From: JAKQHY01 sp034429675
GTDB taxonomy: Bacteria; Chloroflexota; Anaerolineae; B4-G1; SLSP01
Direction: 5' to 3'
Assembly (NCBI GenBank): GCA_034429675.1
Contig: DAOUFX010000229.1
Span: 1-5,722 of the forward strand
Length of the DNA stretch: 5,722 nucleotides
Part shown: positions 1 to 5,695 of the stretch, piece by piece
How positions within the stretch are numbered: the stretch's first letter is position 1
How the letters are laid out: every line of letters starts with the position of its first letter
Notes under the pieces: generated by a model
Databases searched by the model: none
What the model was told of the DNA's origin: nothing
What the model saw: only the letters and a program-made list of their open reading frames with translations
Made by a program: the position numbers and the translations under genes

Positions 1-29
1 ACTTGGCTATAGTCCTGCTTCTTCATCAT
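1..29 (-). CDS. 5' end of a divergent gene of unknown function (partial)
   Basis: Read on the minus strand, this stretch begins ATG ATG and continues in frame to the window edge, giving MMKKQDYSQ followed by a partial codon GTN (Val). It is preceded by AAGGAGGT (minus strand, positions 43-36), six bases before the first ATG and nine before the second, so either ATG could be the start. The strong ribosome binding site and the Lys-rich N-terminus argue for a real gene. It is transcribed away from the protease gene, so the two are divergent and share the intergenic region. Only nine whole codons are visible, so neither function nor a signal peptide can be judged. Confidence 0.72.
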
Positions 30-35
30 GTTCCC

Positions 36-43
36 ACCTCCTT
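36..43 (-). promoter_or_regulatory. Shine-Dalgarno site of the divergent gene
   Basis: The minus strand reads AAGGAGGT, a full match to the anti-Shine-Dalgarno consensus, followed by the spacer GGGAAC and then ATG ATG. This is a stronger site than the one in front of the protease gene and is the main evidence for a gene leaving the left edge. Confidence 0.75.
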
Positions 44-129
44 GATACGACTCTGGCTATTTGTGCGTCAGTTTACTCGATTTTGCCCCCTTATGCTGAT
101 CTACGCTATTCAGAATATCTTACTTATCG

Positions 130-142
130 GCATATCCTATGC
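130..142. repeat. Short inverted repeat, possible operator
   Basis: GCATA-TCC-TATGC is a 5-base inverted repeat around a 3-base spacer in the AT-rich half of the divergent intergenic region. Its place would suit a regulator binding site, but it is short enough to arise by chance and no second copy is visible. Confidence 0.2.
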
Positions 143-188
143 GGAATTTGTTTTATCAACAGTATCGTCGACGCCCGTGCTACGGAAT

Positions 189-234
189 CACGCCCCGTAA
201 ACGGGGCTTCCGGAAGCCCCGTTTACGGGGCGTG
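189..234. repeat. Perfect 46-base palindrome with nested palindromic arms
   Basis: The sequence from 189 to 234 equals its own reverse complement: 23 bp with no mismatch, symmetric about the CCGG at 210-213. Each arm is itself nearly self-complementary: CCCCGT-AA-ACGGGG (193-206) on the left and CCCCGT-TT-ACGGGG (217-230) on the right. The element can therefore fold as one long hairpin, or as two small hairpins joined by CTTCCGGAAG. No T-run follows it on either strand, so it does not look like a simple intrinsic terminator. It ends 64 bases before the protease start codon. It could be a dispersed palindromic repeat, an mRNA leader structure or a protein binding site. Confidence 0.85.
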
Positions 235-244
235 GGCCCGTAGG

Positions 245-262
245 CCGGCGATTTATCGCCGG
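245..262. repeat. Second hairpin in the protease gene leader
   Basis: CCGGCGA-TTTA-TCGCCGG gives a perfect 7-bp stem with a 4-base loop, ten bases after the long palindrome. Its TTTA centre echoes the GTTTAC centre in the right arm of the palindrome. It lacks a following T-run and leaves the ribosome binding site at 286-294 free. The pairing is seen directly; membership in a repeat family shared with the 189-234 element is an inference. Confidence 0.75.
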
Positions 263-285
263 ACGAACGGCGGACTCGTCTTTAT

Positions 286-294
286 AAAGGAAAG
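286..294 (+). promoter_or_regulatory. Shine-Dalgarno site that fixes the protease start
   Basis: AAAGGAAAG contains AGGA and lies four bases before the ATG at 299. The reading frame stays open upstream to an ATG at 83, but that start has no good ribosome binding site, would translate through both palindromes, and would put 72 non-signal residues ahead of a clear signal peptide. The start at 299 is therefore preferred. Confidence 0.8.
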
Positions 295-298
295 CACA

Positions 299-370
299 AT
301 GAAATACAAACGGATTCTTAGTCTTTTGATAGCAGTAGCCCTGCTGCTAAGCGCCCTCCCGGCGCAGGCG
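299..370 (+). other. Sec signal peptide (residues 1-24)
   Basis: The N-terminus has basic residues (K2, K4, R5), a hydrophobic core of Leu, Ile, Ala and Val at residues 6-20, and a likely signal peptidase I site after A22-Q23-A24. There is no Cys at +1, so it is not a lipoprotein. The first codons are much more AT-rich than the rest of the gene, which is common at starts and keeps mRNA structure low there. The exact cleavage site is predicted by eye. Confidence 0.9.
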
Positions 371-3300
371 CTGCCGGCGCCGGTCGCGGTCCGGCAGCCC
401 CCCGGCCCCGGCGATCCGGCGGAGCGCCTGATGCAAGCGACCGGCGGCGCGGCGCACATCGCGCTCCATCCGGCCACCGGCGTCGCCAGCTTTGTGCGGC
501 TGGAAGCCGGCTCGCTCACAGCCATGAAACTCACCCGCCGCACCGACGCGGCAGCGCGCGCGCAAGCGCTGGCTTTCTTCGAGGCGTATGGCGATCTGTT
601 CGGCATGAGCGCGCCTGAACGCGAACTGCGACCGGTAAGCGTGAGCGCCGACGGCTACGGCGCGCGGCACGTGAAATACGCGCAGGTCTACGCAGGCGTG
701 CCGGTCTTCGGGGCCTCGCTGCAGGCGCATTTCAACAAAGCGGGCGATCTGACCGCCGTCAACGGCGTGTTTATCCCCAACCTCGATCTGAACACAACAC
801 CCACGCTGAGCGCCGGCGCGGCGGAGGCGCTGGCGATTGAGGCCGTCGCCCGCCAACAGAACGCGGACCGCGACCCCATCGCGACCCCTGAACTGGCCGC
901 ACGCGACGCCGTCCTCTACGTCTACCGCGCCAATCTGCTGCGCGGCATTCCGGGCGACAATCTCCTGGTGTACGAGGTCGAAGTGACCGGCGCCGGCGTG
1001 CGCGAATTCGTCTACGTGGACGCGCACACCGGCAAGGTCGTGGATCAGTTCACCGGCGTCTACGACGCCCTGACCCGCCGCGCCTTCAATGGCGAGAAGA
1101 ACTACCCGGCCACGCCCACCTGGGTTGAAGGCGATCCGCTGCCCTCCCTCGACACCGAGGAAGGCCGCGTGGTCATCGGCGCAGGGGAAATCTACAACCT
1201 CGTTGCCAGCGTCTCCGGCGGCGACTTTCTCTCGTACAACGGCGCCGACATCGGGATGGACAGCATCTACAGCGCGACCATGGAAGGACAATGCGCCAAC
1301 GCGCAGTGGACCGGCATCTACGCGCGCTTCTGTCCCGGCGTCACCGGCGACGACACCGTCGGCCACGAGTGGGGTCACGCCTACACCGAGGGCACGGACA
1401 ACCTGATCTACGCCTGGCAATCCGGGGCGCTGAACGAGTCGTATTCCGACATCTGGGGCGAGGCGATGGACTTGCTCGACGGCGGCGGCGCCGATACGCC
1501 CGGCGGGCGGCGCACAGACGGCGGGTGCTCGCAATATACCTCGGCCGCCGGCGAGGATCAGAGCTATCGCTGGCTGCTGGGCGAAGACGACACCGCCTTC
1601 GGCGGCGCCATCCGCGATCTGTGGAACCCGATCTGCTACGGTGGCCCCGGCAAGACGTCGGACGGCGAGTATTATTGCGACGAAGCAGACCAGGGCGGCG
1701 TCCACACGAACTCCGGCGTGCCCAACCATGCGTTTGCGTTGCTGGTAGACGGCGGCGCTTACAACGGCCAGACGGTCACCGGCATCGGCCTCACCAAGAC
1801 GCTCGCCCTCTACTGGCGCGCCCAGAGCGTCTACCAGACCGAGACCAGCAATTTTCAGGATCACGCCGACGCGCTGGAAGCCGCCTGCGCCGATCTGATC
1901 GGGCAACCGATCTACGGGCCCAGCACGACGATCTCGGTAACGGCGGCTGTCCCGGCATCCGACCGGATCACCGCCGCCGACTGCGCCGAAATCCCCAAAG
2001 CCATGGCCGCCGTCGAGATGCGCACGCCGCCGGGCTGTGACTTCGCGCCGCTGCTGGAATCGCCCGCGCCGGCGCTCTGCGGCGACATGGAGAGCGTCGA
2101 GAGCGTCTTCTCCGAGGATTGGGAATCCGGCGCGCTGAACGGCTGGAGCGCCGGGCGCCGCGCCGTGCTCAACCCGGATCATTACGTGATGGCGGACTGG
2201 CACGTGGCCGGCGACCTGCCCAGAGGCCGGGCCGGCCAGGCCGCGTTCGGACAGGCCAACGGATTAGGAACATGCGGGACGGGCAACGACCAGAGCAGCG
2301 TCCGCTATCTCGAAAGCCCGGACATCGTCCTGCCGGCGACCGGCGCGCTCCCGAAACTGGCCTTCGACCACACCCCGGGCACCGAAGCGGACTACGACGG
2401 CGGCAACCTCAAGATTCGCGTCAACGGCGGCGACTGGGCGTTAGTGCCGCCCGGCGCCTTCACTTTCAACCCCTACCCCGGCGCGTTGACCGGCACCGGC
2501 AGCACCAACCCGCTGGCCGGGGAACCGGCCTTCCACGGCAGCGACGAGGGAGACAACAGCACGCAGTGGGGCCAGTCGCAGGTGGATTTGACGGGGCTGG
2601 CCCAACCGGGCGACACGGTCAGACTGCGCTTTGAGCTGGGGATTGACGGCTGCGGCGGGACGGTCGGCTGGTACGTGGACGAAGTCCAGCTGTACCGCTG
2701 CTTCCCCGCGCCGCGGGGCGTCCTCACCGGCGCGGTGACGGACGCCGACAACGGGCAGCCCATCGCCTACGCCACGGTGCGGGCCGTCTCCGCCGACCGC
2801 ACTTTCACCGTCACCGCCGGCGCCAACGGCGTCTACTCGCTGACCGTCATCGCCAACGTTTACACCGTGACGGCCTCGGCGTTCGGATACAGTGACGGCG
2901 CAACGAGCGGGATCGCCGTCGCCGACGGCGGCCAGGTCGTCCAAGACTTTGCGCTTGACCCGTTGCCCGCGGCGACCCTCAGCGGCAAAGTGAGCGACGC
3001 GGTCGCCGGCTGGCCGCTGTACGCCAGCCTGGACATCGCGGGGCCGGGCGGCGCGGCCACGTTCTGGACCAATCCCGAAACCGGGCAGTACGCTTTCAAG
3101 GTCCCCGTCGGCATGACCCACACGCTCGCGGTAAAGACGTGGGTGGCCGGATATGTGCCGGTGACAGACGTGGTCTACCTTTCTGCCGATGCGGTGCGGG
3201 ATTTTGCGCTCGACGCCGAGCCGATGCAGTGTATCGCCCCCGGCCACACGGGCGGCGGGGCGGAAATCCTCCGCGACGGCAGCTTCGAGGCCGGCCCATC

Positions 3301-5686
3301 CGGCCCGGACTGGCAAACCTATTCGGCGCGGGGCTGGAATCTCATTGACACCCGGCGCCCGCGCACCGGCCTCTACGGCGCATGGCAAGGCGGCGGCAAC
3401 GAGACGACCGCCTTGACCCAAACGCTGACCATTCCGCCCGGCGCGGCCAGGCTCAGCTTCTGGCTGTCCATCGCCGTCGAAGGCGGCGCGGACGCCGACG
3501 ACTGGCTGACCGTCGGCATTGACGGCGACACCCTCTTCACGGCGCGCGGCAGCGAGGCGACGGCCTATTCGACCTGGACGCAGATCACGCTCGACGCGAG
3601 CGCCTACGCCGACGGGGCCGCCCACGCGCTGCATTTCAACTCCTACAACGACGCGACGGCCTATGCCCACTTTTTTGTGGACGACGTCGCGCTGGCCGCC
3701 ATCCCGCCATGCCTCCCCGCTGCCGGCGGCCTGGTCGTCGGCAACGCCTACGACGCCAACACCGGCATGGCGCTCGACGGCGCCGCCGTCCGCAACCAGG
3801 ACGGGGTTGCCGCGACGACCGCGGCGACGCCGGACCCGCTCGTCAACGCAGGCTTCTACACGCTGTTCTCGCCGCCCGGCGCGCGCGTCTTCACCGCGTC
3901 CCTGACGCTGTACGGCGACGATGTCCGGACGCCCGTCGTCGTCGCCGGCGACGCCGTCCGCCAGGATTTCCACCTGACCGCGCCGGCGATGGTCGTGGCC
4001 CCCACCGCCCTGAACGCCACGGTGAACACGGCGACGGGCGGCAAAACCACGGTGAAAAGCTTCGCCATCACCGACACCGGCAGCGCCGACCTGGCGTGGA
4101 CGATCTGCAAGGCCAACGCCTACGACAACGGCCCGCTGGTCAACAAACCCGGCGCGGGCGCGGGCGGCGCCGACGCCAGCGCGGTGCAGACCGCCCTGAG
4201 GATGGGCAGCGTCGGCTTCAACCACAGCGTCGCCGCCGGCCAACGCATCGCGGACGATTTCACGCTGGACGCCTGCAACACCATCGAAGAAATCACCTTC
4301 TATGCCTACCAGACCGGCTCCACGACGAACTCAACCATCACCGGGCTCAACTACCAGATTTGGGACGGCCCGCCCAACGATCCGCACAGCCGGGTCATCT
4401 TCGGCGACGCCCAGACCAACCGCTTGCTGCGCACGCAATTCGCCGGCATCTACCGGGTCATTGGGACCGCCACCGGCAACACCCAACGTCCGATCATGGC
4501 CAACGTCGCCGCCGCCGGGATCACCCTGGCGCGCGGCACCTACTGGCTCGACTGGCAGACCGATGGGTCGCTGAGCTCCGGGCCATTGGCGCCGCCCATC
4601 ACCATCAACGGGCAGACGACCACCGGCAACGCCCTGGGATTCGCCAACGGCGTGTGGACGCCGGTCGTAGACGTGGGACCGCAGGGATTCCCCTTCCTCT
4701 TCAACGCCGGCGTCGCGATCAGCTTCACCTGGGCGGCCCCGGCGCCCCTCAGCGGAACGATCGCGCCGGACGCCGGCCAGGCGGTGAGCGTGACCTTCGA
4801 CGCGACCGGCCTGACGCCCGGACGCTACACCGACCGCCTGTTCGTCGGAGGCAACACGCCGGTAGCGCCGATGGAAGTCGTCGCGTTGACGCTCGACGTG
4901 ATCAGCGGCACGATCCGTGGAACGGTGAGCGACGCGATAACCGGCGCGCCCATCGCCGGCGCCGCCGTCTCGGCCGAGCCGGGAGACTTCGGCACGCTCA
5001 GCAACGCCGGCGGCCACTACACCTTCACCGATGCGCTGCCCGCCGGCCCGTTCACCGTCACCGTGAAAGCCGCCGGGTACCTCGACGACATCGCCTACCC
5101 GGTCGCGCTCCCGTTGGACGGGGACGTGATCCACGACGTTGCCCTCACCCCCAGGCCGACCTACTCCCTCAGCCTGAGCGTGGTAGGCAGCGGCGTCATC
5201 ACCCCCGCCGCCGGCGCGCACAGCTACGAGAACGGGACAGCGGTTGACCTGAGCGCGACGCCATCCGAGGGTTGGCAATTCGACGGCTGGTCGGGCGACC
5301 TGAGCGGCGCGGCCAACCCCGCCGCGCTGACCATGGACAGGAACAAGGAAGTGACGGCCACCTTCAGCCTGGCGGGAAGCAACCGCGCCCCCACGGCAGA
5401 TGCCGGCGCGGATCAGGAAGTTGCGCCGGGTGCGGCCGTGACCCTCGACGGCGCCAACTCCGCCGATCCCGACGGCGACCCGCTGGCATTCAACTGGACG
5501 CAAACCGGCGGCGTTGCCGTAACCTTCACCGCCACCCTCAGCCGCACCACCCTCGTCGCCCCGGCATCCGGTGCGCTCACCTTCACCCTGACGGTAAGCG
5601 ACCCCGGCGGCCTGACGGATAACGACACAGTCGTCGTCACCGTGGCAACCCGGCGACTCTTCCTGCCGCTGGTGCTGCGCAACTAG
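299..5686 (+). CDS. Secreted multidomain M4 (thermolysin-like) zinc metalloprotease
   Basis: This 1795-residue protein is predicted to be an exported endopeptidase. Visible parts, by residue: signal peptide 1-24; FTP and PepSY propeptide about 25-255; M4 catalytic domain about 256-552 with HEWGH (356-360), zinc ligand E380, and H469; beta-sandwich modules 604-801 and 978-1138; carboxypeptidase-regulatory-like modules at about 807-890, 893-974, 1144-1229 and 1537-1620; an interrupted BACON-like Ig domain 1231-1534; an InlB-type repeat 1621-1690; a PKD-like domain 1695-1784; and a tail ending LFLPLVLRN. Thermolysin precursors are about 550 residues, so some 1240 residues here are accessory. The accessory part probably binds cell surface or substrate. 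The frame is intact with no sign of a frameshift. The M4 assignment is firm; natural substrate, anchoring and organism are inferred. Confidence 0.95.
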   Translation: MKYKRILSLLIAVALLLSALPAQALPAPVAVRQPPGPGDPAERLMQATGGAAHIALHPATGVASFVRLEAGSLTAMKLTRRTDAAARAQALAFFEAYGDLFGMSAPERELRPVSVSADGYGARHVKYAQVYAGVPVFGASLQAHFNKAGDLTAVNGVFIPNLDLNTTPTLSAGAAEALAIEAVARQQNADRDPIATPELAARDAVLYVYRANLLRGIPGDNLLVYEVEVTGAGVREFVYVDAHTGKVVDQFTGVYDALTRRAFNGEKNYPATPTWVEGDPLPSLDTEEGRVVIGAGEIYNLVASVSGGDFLSYNGADIGMDSIYSATMEGQCANAQWTGIYARFCPGVTGDDTVGHEWGHAYTEGTDNLIYAWQSGALNESYSDIWGEAMDLLDGGGADTPGGRRTDGGCSQYTSAAGEDQSYRWLLGEDDTAFGGAIRDLWNPICYGGPGKTSDGEYYCDEADQGGVHTNSGVPNHAFALLVDGGAYNGQTVTGIGLTKTLALYWRAQSVYQTETSNFQDHADALEAACADLIGQPIYGPSTTISVTAAVPASDRITAADCAEIPKAMAAVEMRTPPGCDFAPLLESPAPALCGDMESVESVFSEDWESGALNGWSAGRRAVLNPDHYVMADWHVAGDLPRGRAGQAAFGQANGLGTCGTGNDQSSVRYLESPDIVLPATGALPKLAFDHTPGTEADYDGGNLKIRVNGGDWALVPPGAFTFNPYPGALTGTGSTNPLAGEPAFHGSDEGDNSTQWGQSQVDLTGLAQPGDTVRLRFELGIDGCGGTVGWYVDEVQLYRCFPAPRGVLTGAVTDADNGQPIAYATVRAVSADRTFTVTAGANGVYSLTVIANVYTVTASAFGYSDGATSGIAVADGGQVVQDFALDPLPAATLSGKVSDAVAGWPLYASLDIAGPGGAATFWTNPETGQYAFKVPVGMTHTLAVKTWVAGYVPVTDVVYLSADAVRDFALDAEPMQCIAPGHTGGGAEILRDGSFEAGPSGPDWQTYSARGWNLIDTRRPRTGLYGAWQGGGNETTALTQTLTIPPGAARLSFWLSIAVEGGADADDWLTVGIDGDTLFTARGSEATAYSTWTQITLDASAYADGAAHALHFNSYNDATAYAHFFVDDVALAAIPPCLPAAGGLVVGNAYDANTGMALDGAAVRNQDGVAATTAATPDPLVNAGFYTLFSPPGARVFTASLTLYGDDVRTPVVVAGDAVRQDFHLTAPAMVVAPTALNATVNTATGGKTTVKSFAITDTGSADLAWTICKANAYDNGPLVNKPGAGAGGADASAVQTALRMGSVGFNHSVAAGQRIADDFTLDACNTIEEITFYAYQTGSTTNSTITGLNYQIWDGPPNDPHSRVIFGDAQTNRLLRTQFAGIYRVIGTATGNTQRPIMANVAAAGITLARGTYWLDWQTDGSLSSGPLAPPITINGQTTTGNALGFANGVWTPVVDVGPQGFPFLFNAGVAISFTWAAPAPLSGTIAPDAGQAVSVTFDATGLTPGRYTDRLFVGGNTPVAPMEVVALTLDVISGTIRGTVSDAITGAPIAGAAVSAEPGDFGTLSNAGGHYTFTDALPAGPFTVTVKAAGYLDDIAYPVALPLDGDVIHDVALTPRPTYSLSLSVVGSGVITPAAGAHSYENGTAVDLSATPSEGWQFDGWSGDLSGAANPAALTMDRNKEVTATFSLAGSNRAPTADAGADQEVAPGAAVTLDGANSADPDGDPLAFNWTQTGGVAVTFTATLSRTTLVAPASGALTFTLTVSDPGGLTDNDTVVVTVATRRLFLPLVLRN
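371..1063 (+). other. FTP and PepSY propeptide of the M4 protease
   Basis: Residues 124-150 carry the FTP pattern: HVKYAQVYAGVPVFGASL and then a DLTAVNG strand, as in the fungalysin/thermolysin propeptide. Residues about 222-250 match the PepSY end, with LLVYEVEV and VDAHTGKVVDQF. In this family the propeptide helps the enzyme fold, inhibits it, and is removed by autocleavage. The border with the mature enzyme (near residue 255) is approximate because no cleavage site can be read with certainty. Confidence 0.85.
1064..1954 (+). other. M4 peptidase catalytic domain
   Basis: HEWGH (356-360) supplies two zinc ligands and the catalytic Glu. GALNESYSD supplies the third ligand, E380, and D384. 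The spacings 356 to 380 and 356 to 384 equal those of thermolysin H142-E166 and H142-D170. Y371 matches Y157, R439 matches R203, and D464/H469 in DQGGVHTNSG match D226/H231. NAQW (from about residue 334) resembles the substrate-binding NAFW region. The distance from the first His to the active-site His is 113 residues rather than 89, because of an insert after D384. The domain has Cys at 332, 345, 410, 446, 460 and 530, suggesting disulfides that thermolysin lacks. All catalytic residues are present, so the enzyme is probably active. Confidence 0.95.
2108..2701 (+). other. Beta-sandwich (MAM- or immune-inhibitor-A-like) module 1
   Basis: Residues 604-801 begin FSEDWESGALNGW and end GWYVDEVQLYRC. 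An FxEDxExG opening and a WYVDxVxLY closing strand are typical of jelly-roll modules next to secreted proteases, such as those in immune inhibitor A-type enzymes. Cys659, Cys785 and Cys801 lie inside, and Cys801 closes the module. It is probably a carbohydrate- or protein-binding accessory domain. The fold is judged from sequence pattern only. Confidence 0.6.
2717..2968 (+). other. Carboxypeptidase-regulatory-like module 1
   Basis: Residues 807-890 follow the pattern GxVTDxxxGxPIxxAxV, a central NGVYSL, then YTVTASAFGY and a closing QDFALDPLP. This is the CarboxypepD_reg/Cna-B type of small beta-sandwich, often used as a stalk in secreted bacterial proteins. It is the first of four such modules in the protein and the most similar to the fourth (residues 1537-1620). 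Confidence 0.8.
2975..3220 (+). other. Carboxypeptidase-regulatory-like module 2
   Basis: Residues 893-974 give TLSGKVSDAVAGWPLYASL at the start, GQYAFKVPVG in the middle and VRDFALDAEP at the end. It is more diverged than module 1 but keeps the same strand order and the same closing DFALD. It directly follows module 1 with almost no linker, suggesting a rigid tandem pair. Confidence 0.7.
3230..3712 (+). other. Beta-sandwich module 2, bounded by cysteines
   Basis: Residues 978-1138 begin at Cys978 and end at Cys1138. Inside are ILRDGSFEAG, TLTIPPGAARLSFWLSI and a closing HFFVDDVAL, as in jelly-roll modules of large secreted proteins. The two flanking Cys could form a disulfide that closes the module. 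A sugar- or matrix-binding role is possible but not shown. Confidence 0.6.
3728..3985 (+). other. Carboxypeptidase-regulatory-like module 3
   Basis: Residues 1144-1229 start GLVVGNAYDANTGMALDGAAV, pass NAGFYTLFSPPG and close with VRQDFHLTAP. The pattern is the same as in the other regulatory-like modules, with a longer central loop. Confidence 0.7.
3989..4900 (+). other. BACON-like Ig domain split by a nested domain
   Basis: Residues 1231-1269 (APTALNATVNTATGG ... FAITDTGSADLAWTI) look like the first half of a BACON/HYDIN-type Ig domain. Residues 1475-1534 (FTWAAPAPLSGTIAPDAG, VSVTFDATGLTPGRY, ending ALTLDV) look like its second half. Such domains normally join LxWTI to W-SPxSGT within a few residues. 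Here about 205 residues (1270-1474) intervene, including YQIWDGPPNDP, VIFGD, TQRPIM and GTYWLDWQ. From memory, that inner block is a recurrent unnamed extracellular domain. The half-domain match is clear by eye; the nested topology is inferred. Confidence 0.7.
4907..5158 (+). other. Carboxypeptidase-regulatory-like module 4
   Basis: Residues 1537-1620 read GTIRGTVSDAITGAPIAGAA at the start, GGHYTFTDALPAG in the middle, then VTVKAAGY and a closing HDVALTPRP. It is the copy closest to the family consensus and lies directly after the split Ig domain. Confidence 0.8.
5159..5368 (+). other. Divergent InlB B-repeat domain
   Basis: Residues 1621-1690 match the pattern YxLxxxxxGxGxxxPxxGxxxYxxGxxVxLxAxPxxGxxFxGWxGDxxG ... 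MDxxKxVTATF. This is the InlB-type B repeat that is widespread as a small beta module in bacterial surface proteins. A single copy is present. Confidence 0.85.
5381..5650 (+). other. PKD-like Ig domain
   Basis: Residues 1695-1784 read NRAPTADAGADQEVAPGAAV, then DGANSADPDGDPLAFNWTQ, and close with LTVSDPGGLTDNDTVVVTV. This is the K319L-like PKD fold, common as a C-terminal stalk on secreted bacterial enzymes. The Asp-rich DPDGD loop may bind calcium, which is an inference. Confidence 0.85.
5651..5683 (+). other. C-terminal hydrophobic tail LFLPLVLRN
   Basis: Residues 1785-1795 are RR followed by LFLPLVLRN, then the stop. It follows the PKD-like domain with no linker. From memory, many large secreted proteins of Chloroflexota end in a similar xLPLVxR string. 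It is too short for a transmembrane helix and carries no LPXTG or PEP-CTERM pattern. A sorting or export signal is a guess. Confidence 0.6.
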
Positions 5687-5695
5687 AGAAACAGG

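Larger units (their letters stand above)
30..298. other. Divergent intergenic region
   Basis: This 269-base region separates two divergent starts. Positions 61-180 have 52 G or C in 120 bases, well below the neighbouring coding sequence, as expected for promoter DNA. From 189 onward it becomes GC-rich and strongly palindromic. I found no convincing -35/-10 pair for either gene. A TTGATA on the minus strand (159-154) is only 14 bases from a TAGGAT (139-134), which is too close. A TTGCCC (83-88) with TATTCA (107-112) on the + strand is weak. Any + strand transcript starting in the AT-rich part would carry both hairpins in its leader. Confidence 0.6.

Noticed and set aside
4..60. Direct repeat TGGCTAT at 4-10 and 54-60
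   Set aside because: It is seven bases only, and the first copy lies inside the divergent coding sequence, so chance is the simpler explanation.
42..160. Sigma-70-like promoter elements (TTGATA at 42-47; TTGCCC at 83-88 with TATTCA at 107-112; minus-strand TTGATA at 159-154)
   Set aside because: None has both boxes close to consensus at a 16-18 base spacing, so I do not call a promoter.
3..200. Small + strand reading frame of 65 codons
   Set aside because: It overlaps the divergent gene start and the AT-rich intergenic region, has no ribosome binding site and shows no recognisable motif.
189..262. Palindromes as an intrinsic terminator or CRISPR repeats
   Set aside because: No T-run follows either hairpin on either strand, and there are no regularly spaced repeats with unique spacers.
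283..288. TATAAA as a -10 box
   Set aside because: It lies 11 bases before the start codon and overlaps the ribosome binding site, which would leave almost no leader.
83..298. In-frame N-terminal extension of the protease from an ATG at 83
   Set aside because: There is no good ribosome binding site before 83, the extension would translate both palindromes, and the clear signal peptide starts at 299 behind AAAGGAAAG.
347..2203. Long minus-strand reading frame opposite the protease (also 2441-4243 and 4331-5503)
   Set aside because: Long antisense frames are expected opposite GC-rich genes. Their products show biased, low-information composition and no domain, while the + strand frame has exact M4 motifs.
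3709..5247. + strand reading frame of 512 codons in another phase
   Set aside because: Its product is dominated by Arg, as happens in out-of-frame translation of GC-rich coding DNA, and it overlaps clearly recognised modules.
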